Assembly: GCF_950023065.1 (NCBI RefSeq) | Contig: NC_088678.1 | Coordinates: forward strand, 27,828,580 to 27,892,579 | Origin: Planococcus citri | Taxonomy: Eukaryota; Arthropoda; Insecta; Hemiptera; Pseudococcidae | Length of the DNA: 64,000 nt | Direction of reading: 5' to 3' | Part shown: one piece after another, positions 35,701 to 46,190 of the stretch | Position numbering within the stretch: the stretch's first letter is position 1 | Layout: every line of letters begins with the position of its first letter | The notes under the pieces: model-generated | Seen by the model: the letters and a program-made list of their open reading frames with translations, nothing else | Told to the model about the DNA's origin: nothing | The model's database searches: none | Translations under genes and position numbers: made by a program

Positions 35701-38700
35701 GTTTTGACCGAAATTTTTTCCCCAGAATTTCAACTCATATTTTTATAGGCCTTTTGACACCTTTCTTTGAAAATCATGACCAAATTTTGAGTTCAAAATT
35801 CTATAAAAATGCTCAAAACAATTTTTGACAGAAATCTGACAAAACTTCTTTTGAGGAATTTTAACCCCAAAATTCGGTGATGATTTTCGTTTTTTTTTTT
35901 TTTAGAAATAGAAGCCATGAGGTCTGTCAGTGTTTGTGACAGACACTGCTTAAAACCAGTGTTTGTGACAACAGACACCGGTAAAAACCAGTTTTTGTGA
36001 CAGACCCAGTTCAAAACCAGTGTTTGTGACAGACACAGTTTAACAGCATGTTTGTGACAGACACTGTTCAAAACCAGTGTTTGTGACAGACATGGTTCAA
36101 AACCAGTGTTTGAAACAGTGTCTGTCACAAACACTGGTTTTAAACAGTGTCTGTCACAAACAATGGTTTTGAACAGTGTCTGTCACAAACACTGGGTTTA
36201 TGCAGTATCTGTCACAAACACTGGTTTCAAACAGTGTCTGTCACAAACACTGGTTTTGAACTGTGTTTGTCACAAACACTGGTTTTGAACCGTGTCTGTC
36301 ACAAACACTGGTTTCGAAACTGTCTGTCAAAAACAGTGGTTTTCAACCGTGTCTGTCACAAACACTGGTTTTTAGCAGTGTCTGTCACAAACACTGGTTT
36401 TAAACAGTGTCTGTCACAAACACTGGAGTGAAACAGTGTCTGTGACAAACACTGGTTTTGAATAGTCCCTGTCACAAACACTGGTTTTGAACTGTGTCTG
36501 TCAGAAACATTGCTTTTAAACTGTGTTTGTCACAAACACAGGTTTTGAACCGTGTCTGTCACAACCACTGGTTTTAAACAGTGTCTGTCACCAACACTGG
36601 TTTTTAGCAGTGTCTGTCGCAGACACTGATTTTAAGCAGTGTCTGTCACAAACACTGACAGACCTCATGGCTTCTATTTCCAAAAAAAAAAAAAAAACTG
36701 AAAGTCATCACCGAATTTTGGGGTAAAAATTCCTCAAAAGAAGTTTCGTCTGATAGTTTCAATTTCCTCATTTTGACCAGACACTGGTTTTAAACAGTGT
36801 GTGTTTCAAATACTGGTTTTAAACAGTGTCTGTCACAAACACTGGTTTTATACAGTGTCTGTGACAAACACTGGTTTTTAGTAGTGTCTGTCACAAACAC
36901 TGGTTTTAAGCAGTGTCTGTCGCAAACACTGGATTGAAATAGTGTCTGTGACAAACACTGGTTTTGAATAGTCCCTGTCACAAACACGGGTTTTGAACTG
37001 TGTGTCTGTCGCAAACACTGCTGTTAAGGATCAGGAGCTTAGAAGGTCACAACGTGGGAGAATGAAAAACTGTGTCCGTCACAAACACTGGTTTTTAGCA
37101 GTGTCTGTAACAAACACTGACAGACCTCATGGCTTCTATTTCCAAAAAAAAAAAAACCGAAAATCATCACCGAATTTTGGGGTTAAAATTCCTCAAAAGA
37201 TGTTTTGTCAGATAGTTTTAATTTCCTCATTTTGACTAGTCTCATGACGTTTTTTTTTCAAAAAAAGCCAACTGAATTTTTAAAATTCCAAATAAATTCG
37301 ATTCCTACTCGTAGAGCACTTTTTTTGCAATTGACCAGTTAGACTGTAACATTTACTCGTATCTGGAGAACCTCGAATTATTTTTTAAAATTCCTTTTTC
37401 ACTTTACGAATGCAATTTTTCAATAACAAACCCACATTAGACAAATAATAATTAAGAGCACGAAAATGGATTCTCAAATGACTCACCTTGGCATTTAGGA
37501 GTAGCCGCCGTCCATTTCTTATCAGCTCCGCATCTTCGAGTCCGTTCTCCGACCAGCATATATCCGTACTTGCATTCGTACGATACAACCGAATTATACG
37601 ACGTCGAGGTAAATATCGCCGTCCCAAATAGCGGATTTTCAGGTGTGGGGCACTGTACGGCTGTAACCACATTAGAACCAAACCCCCGCAAAAAGCAACA
37701 GTATTTTACAATGGAACTTTAACTAGTACTTAACAAAAGGGAGCTAATAAAAGCGAACGCGCGCCCAATTCCATAAACTTTTCCGCCTGCAGCTTGAACA
37801 GTTTACGAGTTTGAAACTGTTTGAGAATGGCGCGACGCGATGAGATATTTTTGAATGGCGGTAAAATTGAGATTTTTACGACCACTTGACGTCTCTCATT
37901 TACGCTGGCAATTGCTAGCTAGGCTCAGGATGGGATAATAGGATAATACGTAAATTACACGGGTAGGTTTTCTACATTAGGTAATAGGTAGGCACCAAAT
38001 ATTGGCTGATATTTGTTGTAGCAACTTACGCACGCAAGACGGTAATTCTTTGGGAGTCCAGAGGCCGTCTGATTGACATGTTCGCTCTGGTCTGCCTACC
38101 AGTTCGTATCCTTCTTCGCAGTGGTAGTTGACTCGACAGTTGAACGTGAAACAGTCGCCGGTGTGCCAGCCGTTGGAGATTTCATGGGGTGTACCGCATG
38201 TTCTGGCTGTAAAACACTGAGTTAGTTATCAAAAAGCAAAGGTGATAAGGTGGAGTGGTTTTAGGCTAATTTTTGGTCGTTTAATTCGAATTCGGGGTTC
38301 AATTTTTGCCATTCATAAGTCGAAAAAAATCACATTTTTGCTTCAAACCGTTGAAAATACGTAAGTGAATTTCCCAAATAGGATCGAACTTTAACGAGCT
38401 GCTACTTATCTACAGGAATGAATTTGACTAGCCAAAAAATCCAGTTTCAACTCGATACAGGAGGGAAAATATCTTTTGAAAAAAATTTCTTCATTAGAGG
38501 CGTCTCATATGTACCTATTAATCATATGGCACACAGTGGGCCACAGACCCCCCAAAAACGGCGATAAATCGGATTCAACCCTCATCGATGTGCAATATGT
38601 CGATTAATATGTTTTCGACATCGTAGAATTCGAATCTGCACTTATTTTTTTTGTAGGAGTGGGGGGTCTGTGGCCCACTGTGTGGCACCAAAGTCCAAAT

Positions 38701-41700
38701 TGAAATTTGGATGGAAATGACTCCATTACTCAAAAAGGCAAACCATTAAGGTCAAAGCTGCAATGTGAGCATAGAAATACGAATTTTTGAGAAAACTGAT
38801 TCCGATTCTGAGACTCGTTTGGATCCAAAAATTCAAATTTAGCCCCCAAGAAGGAGGCAGAGAAAATTGAGTGGGTACCTTCGAGGAGAGATTAGGGCCC
38901 AAAATCTCAAAAAATGCAACAAGATATCGAATTACAGGTTTTTTAAGACACTTATTCTGATTCTGAAATTTTTTTGACCCTAAAATCGAAATTGAGCCCC
39001 TTCCAGCGCCAGAAAAAATGAAGCCCAAAATTTGGAAAAATGCAATATGGGTATCAAATTAAGTATAGGTTTCTGAAGGCGCTTGATTTGGAAATCCATT
39101 TGACATCAAAATTAAAACTATGGCCTAAAATTTCAAAGAGACAATGGGTAACAAATTAGAGGTTAGCTAAGGCAAATTACTCGTATTCATATTTTTAAAT
39201 CAATCCGACCTCAGAATAAAATTTGAGCTCTCGAGTGAGAAGGAATGGATCCAAAAAGGTCAGGAAATGAAACATTATGGTATCAACATAGTTGAACCCT
39301 TTTGTGAGAAGCTGAGAGCCCAAAATTTTAAAAAATGGAACGTGAGTGAAGTATCAAATTCGTTAAAGAAGCTGATTCTAATTCTATAAAATCAAAATTA
39401 AGCCCCTGAGAGAAGAGCTGAGGGCCCAAAATTTAAAAAAAATGCAACATATAAAGGTTTTCAAAGACTCCCATTCCAATTTTAAAATCCCTTCGCACTC
39501 AAAATGAAAATTGAGATCCTCAGAGGGAAGTGTAGAATCAAAAATTTCAAAAAATGCAACACGAAATCGTTTGACATCAAGAATGTTTCCAAAGCATTAG
39601 AAAGAATCTTGAGGAAAAAAGTTTTTAAAAATCGAGATGTAGGTTTTTGAATGCATTTAAGTATGCTGATTTCGAAATGTATTCAATTTCTTGGTAAATT
39701 ACTGGTAAGTTATAGGTAATTTTCCGGTAATTTCCAGGTAATTTTCTGATAAATTACTGGTGCTTTCCTTGTAAATTACTGGTGCTTTCCTTGTAAATTA
39801 CTGGTGATTTCCTGGCAAATCACTGGTAATTTCCTGGCAAATCACTGGTAATTTCCTGGCAAATTACTGGTAATTTCCCGACAAATTACTGGTAATTTCC
39901 CGACAAATTACTGGTAATTTCCTGACAAATTACTGGTAATTTCCTGGTAAATTATGAGTGATTTTCTTGGTAAATTACTGGTAATTTCCTGGCGAATTAC
40001 TGATAGTTTCCTGGCAAATTACTGGTGATTTCCTGGTAAATTACTGGTGATTTCCTTGTAAATTACTGATAATTTCCTGGTAAATTACTGGTAATTTTCC
40101 GGTAAATTATCGGTGATTTCCTGGTAAATTATTGGTAACTTCCTGGCAAATTACTGGTAACTTTCTGGTAATTTAATTTCTTGGTAAATAACTGGTAATT
40201 TTTAGGTAAATTACTGGTGATTTCCTGGTAAATTATGAGTGATTTTCTTGGTAAATTACTGGTAATTTCCTGGTAATTTAATTTCTTGGTAAATTACTGG
40301 TAATTTTTAGGTAAATTACTGGTAATTTTCAGGTAAATTACTGGTAATTTTCAGGTAAATTACTGGTAATTTAATTTCTTGGTAAATTACTGGAAAGTTA
40401 CTGGTGATTTCCTGGTAAATTACTGATAATATCCTGGTAAGTTACTGATAAATTACTGGTAATTTCCTGGCAAGTTACCAGTAATTTCTGGAGATCATAG
40501 GGTCCGAAATTCTGAAAAAAACTCATTATGGGTACTCGATTATAGGCTTGTAAAGATGCTGATGCTGATTCTGATTCTGATTCTGATTCTGAAATCCGTT
40601 TGATCCCAAAATCAAAATTGATCACTTCACTTCACTAGAAGAAAACTGGAGGCCCAAAACCTCGAAAAACGGAATATCATAATTATGAAATCCTGGATTT
40701 AAAAAAAAAACGCTACAGATTCTAATTTCAAAATCCATTTGACCTCAAGATCAAAAGTCGACCTCTCAGAGCAGGATTTTTGTAAAATGCATGGTACCGG
40801 TACCGGTATCGAATGATGGGGTTTTAAGTTTTAACCGTGCTTATTCTGAAATCCGTGTGATTTCAAAATCAAAATTTAGCATCGCAAACGGAGACCTGGC
40901 CCCAATTTTTGAAAATCCAATGAATTTGACCTCACACAGATTTCAGAACGGTATCAACGTTCTTAACCCTTTGGCAACCGCCGGGAAAAGGGTATCCCAG
41001 TGACCATAACAAAAAATCCCGCAGTTCCAGCTTGTAAGCGTTAAGGCAATGTAATTTGGTCCCACTGGTAGAGCAGTTCCACTGCCAGACCAGAATCATA
41101 CCTACTTTAGTTCACCCTAGTTTACAAATATCCCGATAGATGGCGTAATTTTTCAAGTTTGATTTCACAACCAGTGGGACGTATACGTCCCACTAAGAAT
41201 TCATAAAATACCAGTGGGACATATATGTCCCGATTTTTTCAAATTTCGGGTGGCCAGTGGAGCTCCAAGGAGAGGAGTAAAAAATTCTCCGACAGCTCAA
41301 ATGCGTTTAGGAGAGTACTAGCAATTATTTTCTTGAAAAAAAAAATTGAAAATTCGAAAAAAACATAATTGGTTGCCAAAGGGTTAAACACCCAATTTTT
41401 GAAAGCATAGTTATTGCATTTTTGTCAAAATTTTGGAACAAAAGCCATCTTTTGAGACTATGGGAGAGGGGGGCTTCTTTTTGGTTTTAGGGTAAAATTG
41501 ATTTCAAAATTAGAATCAATGCTCTCGAGAACCTATATTTTTAATAATACAAATATTAAGTAGGTACCTACTTTTTTATTTATAAAATTTTTTCAATTTT
41601 TGGTCAAAAATTATGATTGCAAAGTCAAAACTCGCAAAAAACGGAATTCAACAAGTCGAACTAAAACTAGGCAGTAGGTACTATTCTTTCTTGATTTTTT

Positions 41701-42638
41701 AAAGTTCAGAAAAATGAAAGAAAAAATCAATAAGTAAAACTTGGAATTTCAAGGAATAAGATAAATTAATGAATTTTTTGAATCAATTGAAAGTGATTTT
41801 GGCAAAGTCTTCATTAATGTTTATTTCATGATGTGTGCAATTTCAACCGTTAAAAAATATTTGAAAATTGGTGGAAGAACCTCATAAAAACAAAATTTTG
41901 AAGTTTGCTAAAACCTACTCTCAATTTGGTAATCCATGCTACTTATTTATGAAATTTGGTACATTTACAAGAGTGTTGATTTTGGCGTACTTTGACCTTC
42001 ATTTTGAGCATTTTGAAAAATGGTCGATATTAGGCACCCAAAATTTCAAATTTCAATTTAGAGTCGTTGGAGAAAAAAAAGTCATAGAAAATATTTTCAA
42101 AATCTTGATGCCCAAGAGGCTGTTCATGATGGTATGTTTTAAAATATGTACTATCACTTTCATTCAAGTAGTAAATACTTACGCTCGCACGATATATCCG
42201 GCCCGAACCAAGAAGCAGTTCCTTCCACTGCCAGGCATTTGGCTGCAGGGAAACCATTGGTGACGTAACCAGTCGTACACTGGTATTGAATCGTCTCGTC
42301 CACATCGAAAGCATTTTGCTCAGGACGAGCATTATGACGGGCATTTCCAATCACTGGAGGTTTAGTGCAAAAACCTGGATAAAAAAATTTCAAACTCATT
42401 ACAAATTGACCCATAAAAAAGCACAATCCAATCGTCGACAATTTTTAGCGATACTTACTGCTCTGTTTACAGGTAGGCGTGTTTCCTGACCAGGTGCCAT
42501 CAGCTTGGCATGTCCTCTGCTTAGGTCCCACCAGGGTATAGCCGAGTTCGCAAGTATAATTCGCCTTATCACTAAACAACAACCCTCTCAAGGTAACCCG
42601 TCCGAAGCTAGGGCTGGCTAACTCTTCGCATTCTCTAT
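32589..42638 (-). CDS. Partial gene for a multi-sushi (CCP/SCR) extracellular protein, Furrowed/selectin-like
   Basis: Eight minus-strand exons, all bounded by AG acceptors and GT donors, encode eight consecutive CCP modules (about 508 residues). In transcript order they are 42,459-42,638; 42,183-42,374; 38,030-38,206; 37,487-37,660; 33,549-33,728; 33,186-33,428; 32,881-33,054; 32,589-32,793. Each module keeps the CCP signature: paired cysteines, a G-Y before or near a VG, and W before the last cysteine. Several N-glycosylation sequons (NYT, NAS, NSS, NGT, NKT, NWS) support an extracellular location. The string of CCPs and several module sequences resemble the insect Furrowed family (C-type lectin plus CCPs, membrane-anchored, involved in adhesion and planar polarity), but the lectin and membrane parts are not in view, so another CCP protein is possible. 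The gene is incomplete: the 5' part lies upstream (above 42,638) and the 3' part is lost at the gap. Two large introns (3,758 and 3,976 bp) are full of repeats. Confidence 0.92.
32881..33054 (-). CDS. Sushi gene exon, CCP module 7
   Basis: A 174-bp phase 1-1 exon, acceptor ATTTTCAG, donor GTCAGT. Four cysteines (RCK, FKC, TEC, PLC), NGMIIAPKM, DGYTILG and NWSSEVP. Sequons NKT and NWS. Confidence 0.94.
33186..33428 (-). CDS. Sushi gene exon, long CCP module 6
   Basis: A 243-bp phase 1-1 exon, acceptor TTTTGCAG, donor GTACTA (weak). Four cysteines (PC, EC, VC, KC), but about 46 residues separate cysteines 1 and 2, longer than a standard CCP, with an acidic and serine-rich insert (GYESEHNSSATA). 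Sequons NSS, NNT and NGT. The ending is TWSYIPKCQP. Confidence 0.92.
33549..33728 (-). CDS. Sushi gene exon, CCP module 5
   Basis: A 180-bp phase 1-1 exon, acceptor GTTTTTTAG, donor GTAATA. Four cysteines (INC, FRC, TVC, PLC), the string EAGTGLGASIIF, and KWRYP before the last cysteine. One sequon, NAS. Confidence 0.94.
34980..35860. repeat. Degenerate ~120-150-bp tandem repeat in the CCP4-CCP5 intron
   Basis: Units near 35,040, 35,160, 35,280, 35,400, 35,520 and 35,640 share CAAAATTCTTCAAAA, AGTTTTGACAGAAATTTTTG, TTTCAACTCATTATGATAGG and CCATG. Boundaries are soft because of divergence. Confidence 0.6.
35836..37212. repeat. Foldback-like structure: ~105-bp inverted flanks around a ~29-bp minisatellite
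   Basis: The flank at 35,836-35,945 (TTTTAACCCCAAAATTCGGTG, given here as TTTTAACCCC and AAAATTCGGTGATGA, then GAAATAGAAGCCATGAGG) recurs inverted at 36,650-36,754 and again at 37,111-37,212. Between them, 35,929-37,110 is a ~29-bp minisatellite of CAGTGTCTGTCACAAACACTGG followed by TTTTAAA, with units before about 36,117 in the opposite orientation to those after. The intron therefore contains a large hairpin-forming block. Repetitive frames reading LSQT or CHKHWF are by-products. Confidence 0.85.
37487..37660 (-). CDS. Sushi gene exon, CCP module 4
   Basis: A 174-bp phase 1-1 exon, acceptor GGTTACAG, donor GTGAGT. Four cysteines (VQC, YEC, RRC, PKC), KYGYMLVG and KWTA. It is followed by a 3,758-bp intron that contains the CACAAACACTG array and its inverted flanks. 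Confidence 0.94.
38030..38206 (-). CDS. Sushi gene exon, CCP module 3 with two extra cysteines
   Basis: A 177-bp phase 1-1 exon, acceptor TTTTACAG, donor GTAAGT. It has six cysteines instead of the usual four; the extra pair is GDCFTFNC between canonical cysteines 1 and 2. CCP modules of selectins also carry six cysteines, which supports the selectin/Furrowed-like assignment. EEGYELVG and LWTP are intact. Confidence 0.93.
38720..39689. repeat. Degenerate repeat of CAAAATTTCAAAAAATGCAAC units in the CCP2-CCP3 intron
   Basis: Recurring words are AAAAAATGCAAC, GGGTATCAAATTA, GCTGATTCTGATTCTGAAAT, TTTGACCTCAAAATC and AAAATTGAGCCCC, at intervals of about 110-190 bp. The same family resumes at 40,491-40,960 after the minisatellite, suggesting that the minisatellite expanded inside it. 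Confidence 0.55.
39690..40490. repeat. ~22-bp minisatellite (AAATTACTGGTAATTTCCTGGT)
   Basis: About 35 near-identical units over 800 bp, with variants in TGGTGA/TGGTAA and CTGGTA/CTGGCA. Longer units (with TTTAATTTCTTGGTAAATTAC) recur at about 40,170, 40,265 and 40,370, giving local higher-order structure. It lies within an intron of the sushi gene. Confidence 0.9.
40967..41383. mobile_element. piggyBac-type MITE with TTAA target duplication
   Basis: Exact 13-bp TIRs CCCTTTGGCAACC at the left and GGTTGCCAAAGGG at the right, each abutted by TTAA (40,963-40,966 and 41,384-41,387). TTAA duplication with a CCC start is diagnostic of piggyBac elements. The 417-bp interior has no transposase but contains the palindromic CAGTGGGACGTATACGTCCC. 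It sits in the large CCP2-CCP3 intron. Confidence 0.85.
42183..42374 (-). CDS. Sushi gene exon, CCP module 2
   Basis: A 192-bp phase 1-1 exon, acceptor TTATCCAG, donor GTAAGT. Four cysteines (FCT, YQC, AKC, ISC) and a GTASWFG ending before the last cysteine. It opens FCTKPPVIGNA. It is followed by a 3,976-bp intron holding the minisatellite and the piggyBac-type MITE. Confidence 0.93.
42459..42638 (-). CDS. Sushi gene exon, CCP module 1 of those in view
   Basis: A 180-bp phase 1-1 exon with acceptor CGTTTTAG and donor GTAAGT. Four cysteines (REC, YTC, RTC, PTC), ELGYTLVG and TWSG. One sequon, NYT. The 84-bp intron that follows is one of the shortest. The first residue is completed by a base from an upstream exon that I did not find within 42.6-46 kb. 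Confidence 0.93.
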
Positions 42639-45600
42639 CTAAAACGAAACATTCGACAAAAGGAGTAACGTGAGATATTCGTATTTAACAAATTATACTG
42701 CATAAACTTTTCCATTGCGTCGCATCGACGTGGATACCTGTAGAAAAACCCAAACACCCGAGACAAACTTCATTTAATCATCGCAGCCGTTTGAAAATGT
42801 CAATAAACGTTTGCGTTTGAGGTTTCAATAAGACGTTTACAACTTCCTTATCGTAACAAAATGGTCCCTTTCAAGTTGTTTAATCCTTCTTACCTCTTAA
42901 GAATAATCTTATCTAGCGCCAACACCGACGACGACGAGGAGGGGCGAATTACGCAACAAAATTGTCGATTTCAATTAACCGACCTTTTGAGTTGGTAATT
43001 TTAAATTGATTTCGTTGCGTTATTAACGCTCGAGACTGTATCGTTCTCTGGCTCGGCGAAAAAGGCGAATTTCATTAAATAATTTCCAATACGTCGGAAT
43101 TAACGCTCGTACTGTCATTCTTAATTATCTTTCTACTTCGTTTTCGCGTTTTTCTTTTAACAACGATGAATTTTTAAAAGTTTACCAGCGCAGCAGCGTT
43201 GCATCGACGAGTTGTTTTTTCACCCTGTTTCTTCCGAAATTGAAAATTAATAAGCGCGAACCAACCAGCCAGACCGAGTCGCGACACGTTGCTGCCTTTT
43301 TTGCATCTCCTGTCTAGCGAGTTTCCATTATATAAAATCACTTTATCGTTGTTTCCAATAAATTAAAATTTCTTTTCGTCGTCAGCTTCGACAACGTAGC
43401 AACAAAGTTTTCGATTTATGGCTCATTTACGGCGAAAAGATTATGCAACTTTGCTAACATCATAATTACAAACACCAAAGTTGAAAAAAAAAATCCTACC
43501 TCGATAGTTCTCCCTTTGGTGCAAAAATCCCAAAGCTCTTAGGAAGAAAAAAAATATAATCAAATCGCTCAATTTTTTCAACAAGAATTTCCACGAGACA
43601 TATATAAATTCCCTCGTAGTTGTGAAAGGTACCTATTTTCTATAATACGTTTTTCCCCCTTATCGAGAAGCACCTTTTTCTAAACAATTTCTGACCCAGT
43701 TAAAAAGGTACCAATAGTATACGTTGGTTTACCCATACGTCAGTCAGTTTTGTTGTATCTTGGTAACGTAAACTTATTTCAGTTTTTGACCGAAAACTCG
43801 CCACTCGCCACTCGCATCATTCATCTTTGGTAATAAAAACTGTCCGGTGCGGTGTACTCCTTATTCGTTCGTCTACACCATAAATGCAAATCGACCATGC
43901 ATATACATAGGTAGGTAAAGGTATACCTTATGTCATTCGCACAAGAGTCTTTCTACATCTTGGAAAATTTATCACACCAACAAATTTCTCCTAATTTTAA
44001 TGTATTCGCTAAATTTCTCATTTCAACTCGTGAACCTTCGCGATAACTTACAAATTGCACGAAAATTAGAAAAGTTTCAATATCGAAAGTTTTCATCTCA
44101 CTTTTTCTTTCGCGTAGGTATTTGCTATTTGAAACTTTTTTTTGTGTTCGCGTGAGCAAGCCATACGAGGGGATTTTTTTTCTAATTTCGTTCGTTCTAT
44201 TCTTCAATTACATCGAATATTTGCAAAAAGAAAAAAGAAAAGGCGAAGGAAACAAAAAAAGAAAAGACCTACGAAAAAATCTCTCACCTTTTTTTTAGAA
44301 TAAGGATACCTGGTCATTTCGTGTTGTTTCGATAACATGTAAAAAATTTTAGCACCACTTAGGCGGTGAGGAGGAAATCCCACGCTCTTCAAAAACCAAC
44401 CACTCCAGCTTGCATTTTTTTCTACACAGATTCCAATCTATCCACCTTTCCAGAAAAAAAGGGGCAAACGACGCGACGTTCCAGCTCACAGTTATTTAGC
44501 CTCGATACGCTTTTAATATCGACACAAAATTTCAATGTTGGAAGAAAAATAATCATTCGGTATTCTTAAAACTTTACAACTTTTCTCGGTGTAGGTATAC
44601 GAACGAGAGAGAGGTAAAATTCCAGCAGAAACACAACGTCAATTACGTGTTTCGACTTTGCTACCCACGTTATCATTGAAGGCGAATAAAATACGATTTC
44701 TCTGCTCGGTGCAACGCAACGTGAACTCGAAAACTCGAATCTTTTGTAATTTTTATTTAGCGCAAAGTTTACCTCTAAATTTCACGTTAAAAAAGTAAAA
44801 ACCGAGCAACTTTTACGCTTTAAAACTAGCAATTTACAAGCCAGTAAAGTGAAGGGGACAGGTACTCGTTTTTTGGCGCTCTTATCGCGTTTAAATTATT
44901 AGCAAAATTATTCGAAAATTATCGCCGAAGAAAAAAAGGAGAAAAAAAAACACAAGAGTAGATATAGCAGGTATAGCAGGTAAAATAATAGTAATTTAAC
45001 GGAAGCGAAAGTGGCCAGAAGAGTTTTTTTTTTTTGGAAAGAAAGAGATATGGGCGTTAATTTCGATTCGTCGACAGGAGGTAAAATATCGTGTTTTATA
45101 AGTTTCTTCATCGTGTTGGCCGTTTGGGGGCCACGAGATGAGGTAAAGTGAAAATTGTAAAGCTTCAGGGACAGTGGCAATTACTCGGTGCACTAAAAGC
45201 TCGAGATTTATTATTGCTTTTTTGTGACGCGCCGCGCCGTGTTGATTTTATCGCGGTAATTTGTTTATCGCCTTCGCTCATCTAGTTCGTCGTAGTGATT
45301 CATTATAATACGTTGCAGAAAAAAGAGAGAAAAACACCGAAGTGACGATATTTTCAAGATTTTTGCTGTTTTTTCACCACGCTGGGTATAGTCTCATAAG
45401 GCATGAAAAAAAAAAACACAGTATAAAAATTTATTCGTTGTAAAAACGCCCGAAGCTATTTTCTTTCACTTTTCTGGTAACGTTTTCAATTTAACGGAAA
45501 AAACCCAGCAAAATGTTAAAAAACAAAAGGGATCGTGATACTATAGCTGTTCTATATATCTTTTAATCTTATGTCCTGTGTCGCGCATCAAAAAAGTACG

Positions 45601-46190
45601 CTGTTTTGTATTTAATTTTCCGCGTGTTCTTTTTTGTTTTACTACTTCTTTTCGCGCACTTTGACGCTTCGGCTTTGCTTTCTTTCAATTATTTCATTTT
45701 CTTTTGTATGTGGTGTTATTTTTTCTCGCTTTTGTATCCATCAAGTTTTCTCTTTATTTAAAATTGGCCAGCAGTGGGAGCTGAGAGATGCGACCTGGGC
45801 GATAATTTGGTTTACTTTTGGTGGCTGGAACAATTCAATTTTCTAACCAAATGAAGCTTTCATATCATTCTTTTCACGCGCTGCGTTAGCGAAGGCGAAT
45901 TGACCTTGTTGATAAATTAGCCGTGAAACGAAATTCGCCACATTTTTTACGCCCTCTTTTTTTTTCAAACGTGAATTTCATCGAGTTAATGGTAGAATGG
46001 CAAAGAATTAGATCTCCATGTCAATGAAGGATGAGAAGGATTGCGCTTAGCGTACGTACTTACTTACTTGATGACAGAAAAAGTCATAAAACCTTTCAAA
46101 TTTATCAATTCTATTTCTTGTATACTTACTTCATTGAGAAATTCAGGTCCTCAAAAGAGTCGAATCATAAAAAACACTCACGCATTATGA
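42639..46190. other. Upstream or intronic sequence of the sushi gene, no further exon recognised
   Basis: No additional CCP, lectin or signal-peptide exon could be identified on the minus strand. Parts of 42.8-43.4 kb and 44.6-45.3 kb contain more CpG than the surroundings (for example ACGACGACGAGGAGG near 42,928), which may reflect regulatory sequence or an untranslated exon. This is inference. Confidence 0.4.

Noticed and set aside
36106..36431. Repetitive open frames of the LSQTLV/CHKHWF type
   Set aside because: They are translations of the 29-bp minisatellite; several frames stay open only because the unit lacks stops, and the region lies in an intron of the opposite-strand gene.
35929..37110. 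CRISPR-like regular repeats
   Set aside because: Units are contiguous tandem repeats without unique spacers, in a eukaryotic intron.
43953..45193. Further sushi-gene exons upstream of 42,638
   Set aside because: Minus-strand frames here lack CCP or lectin cysteine patterns and convincing splice sites.
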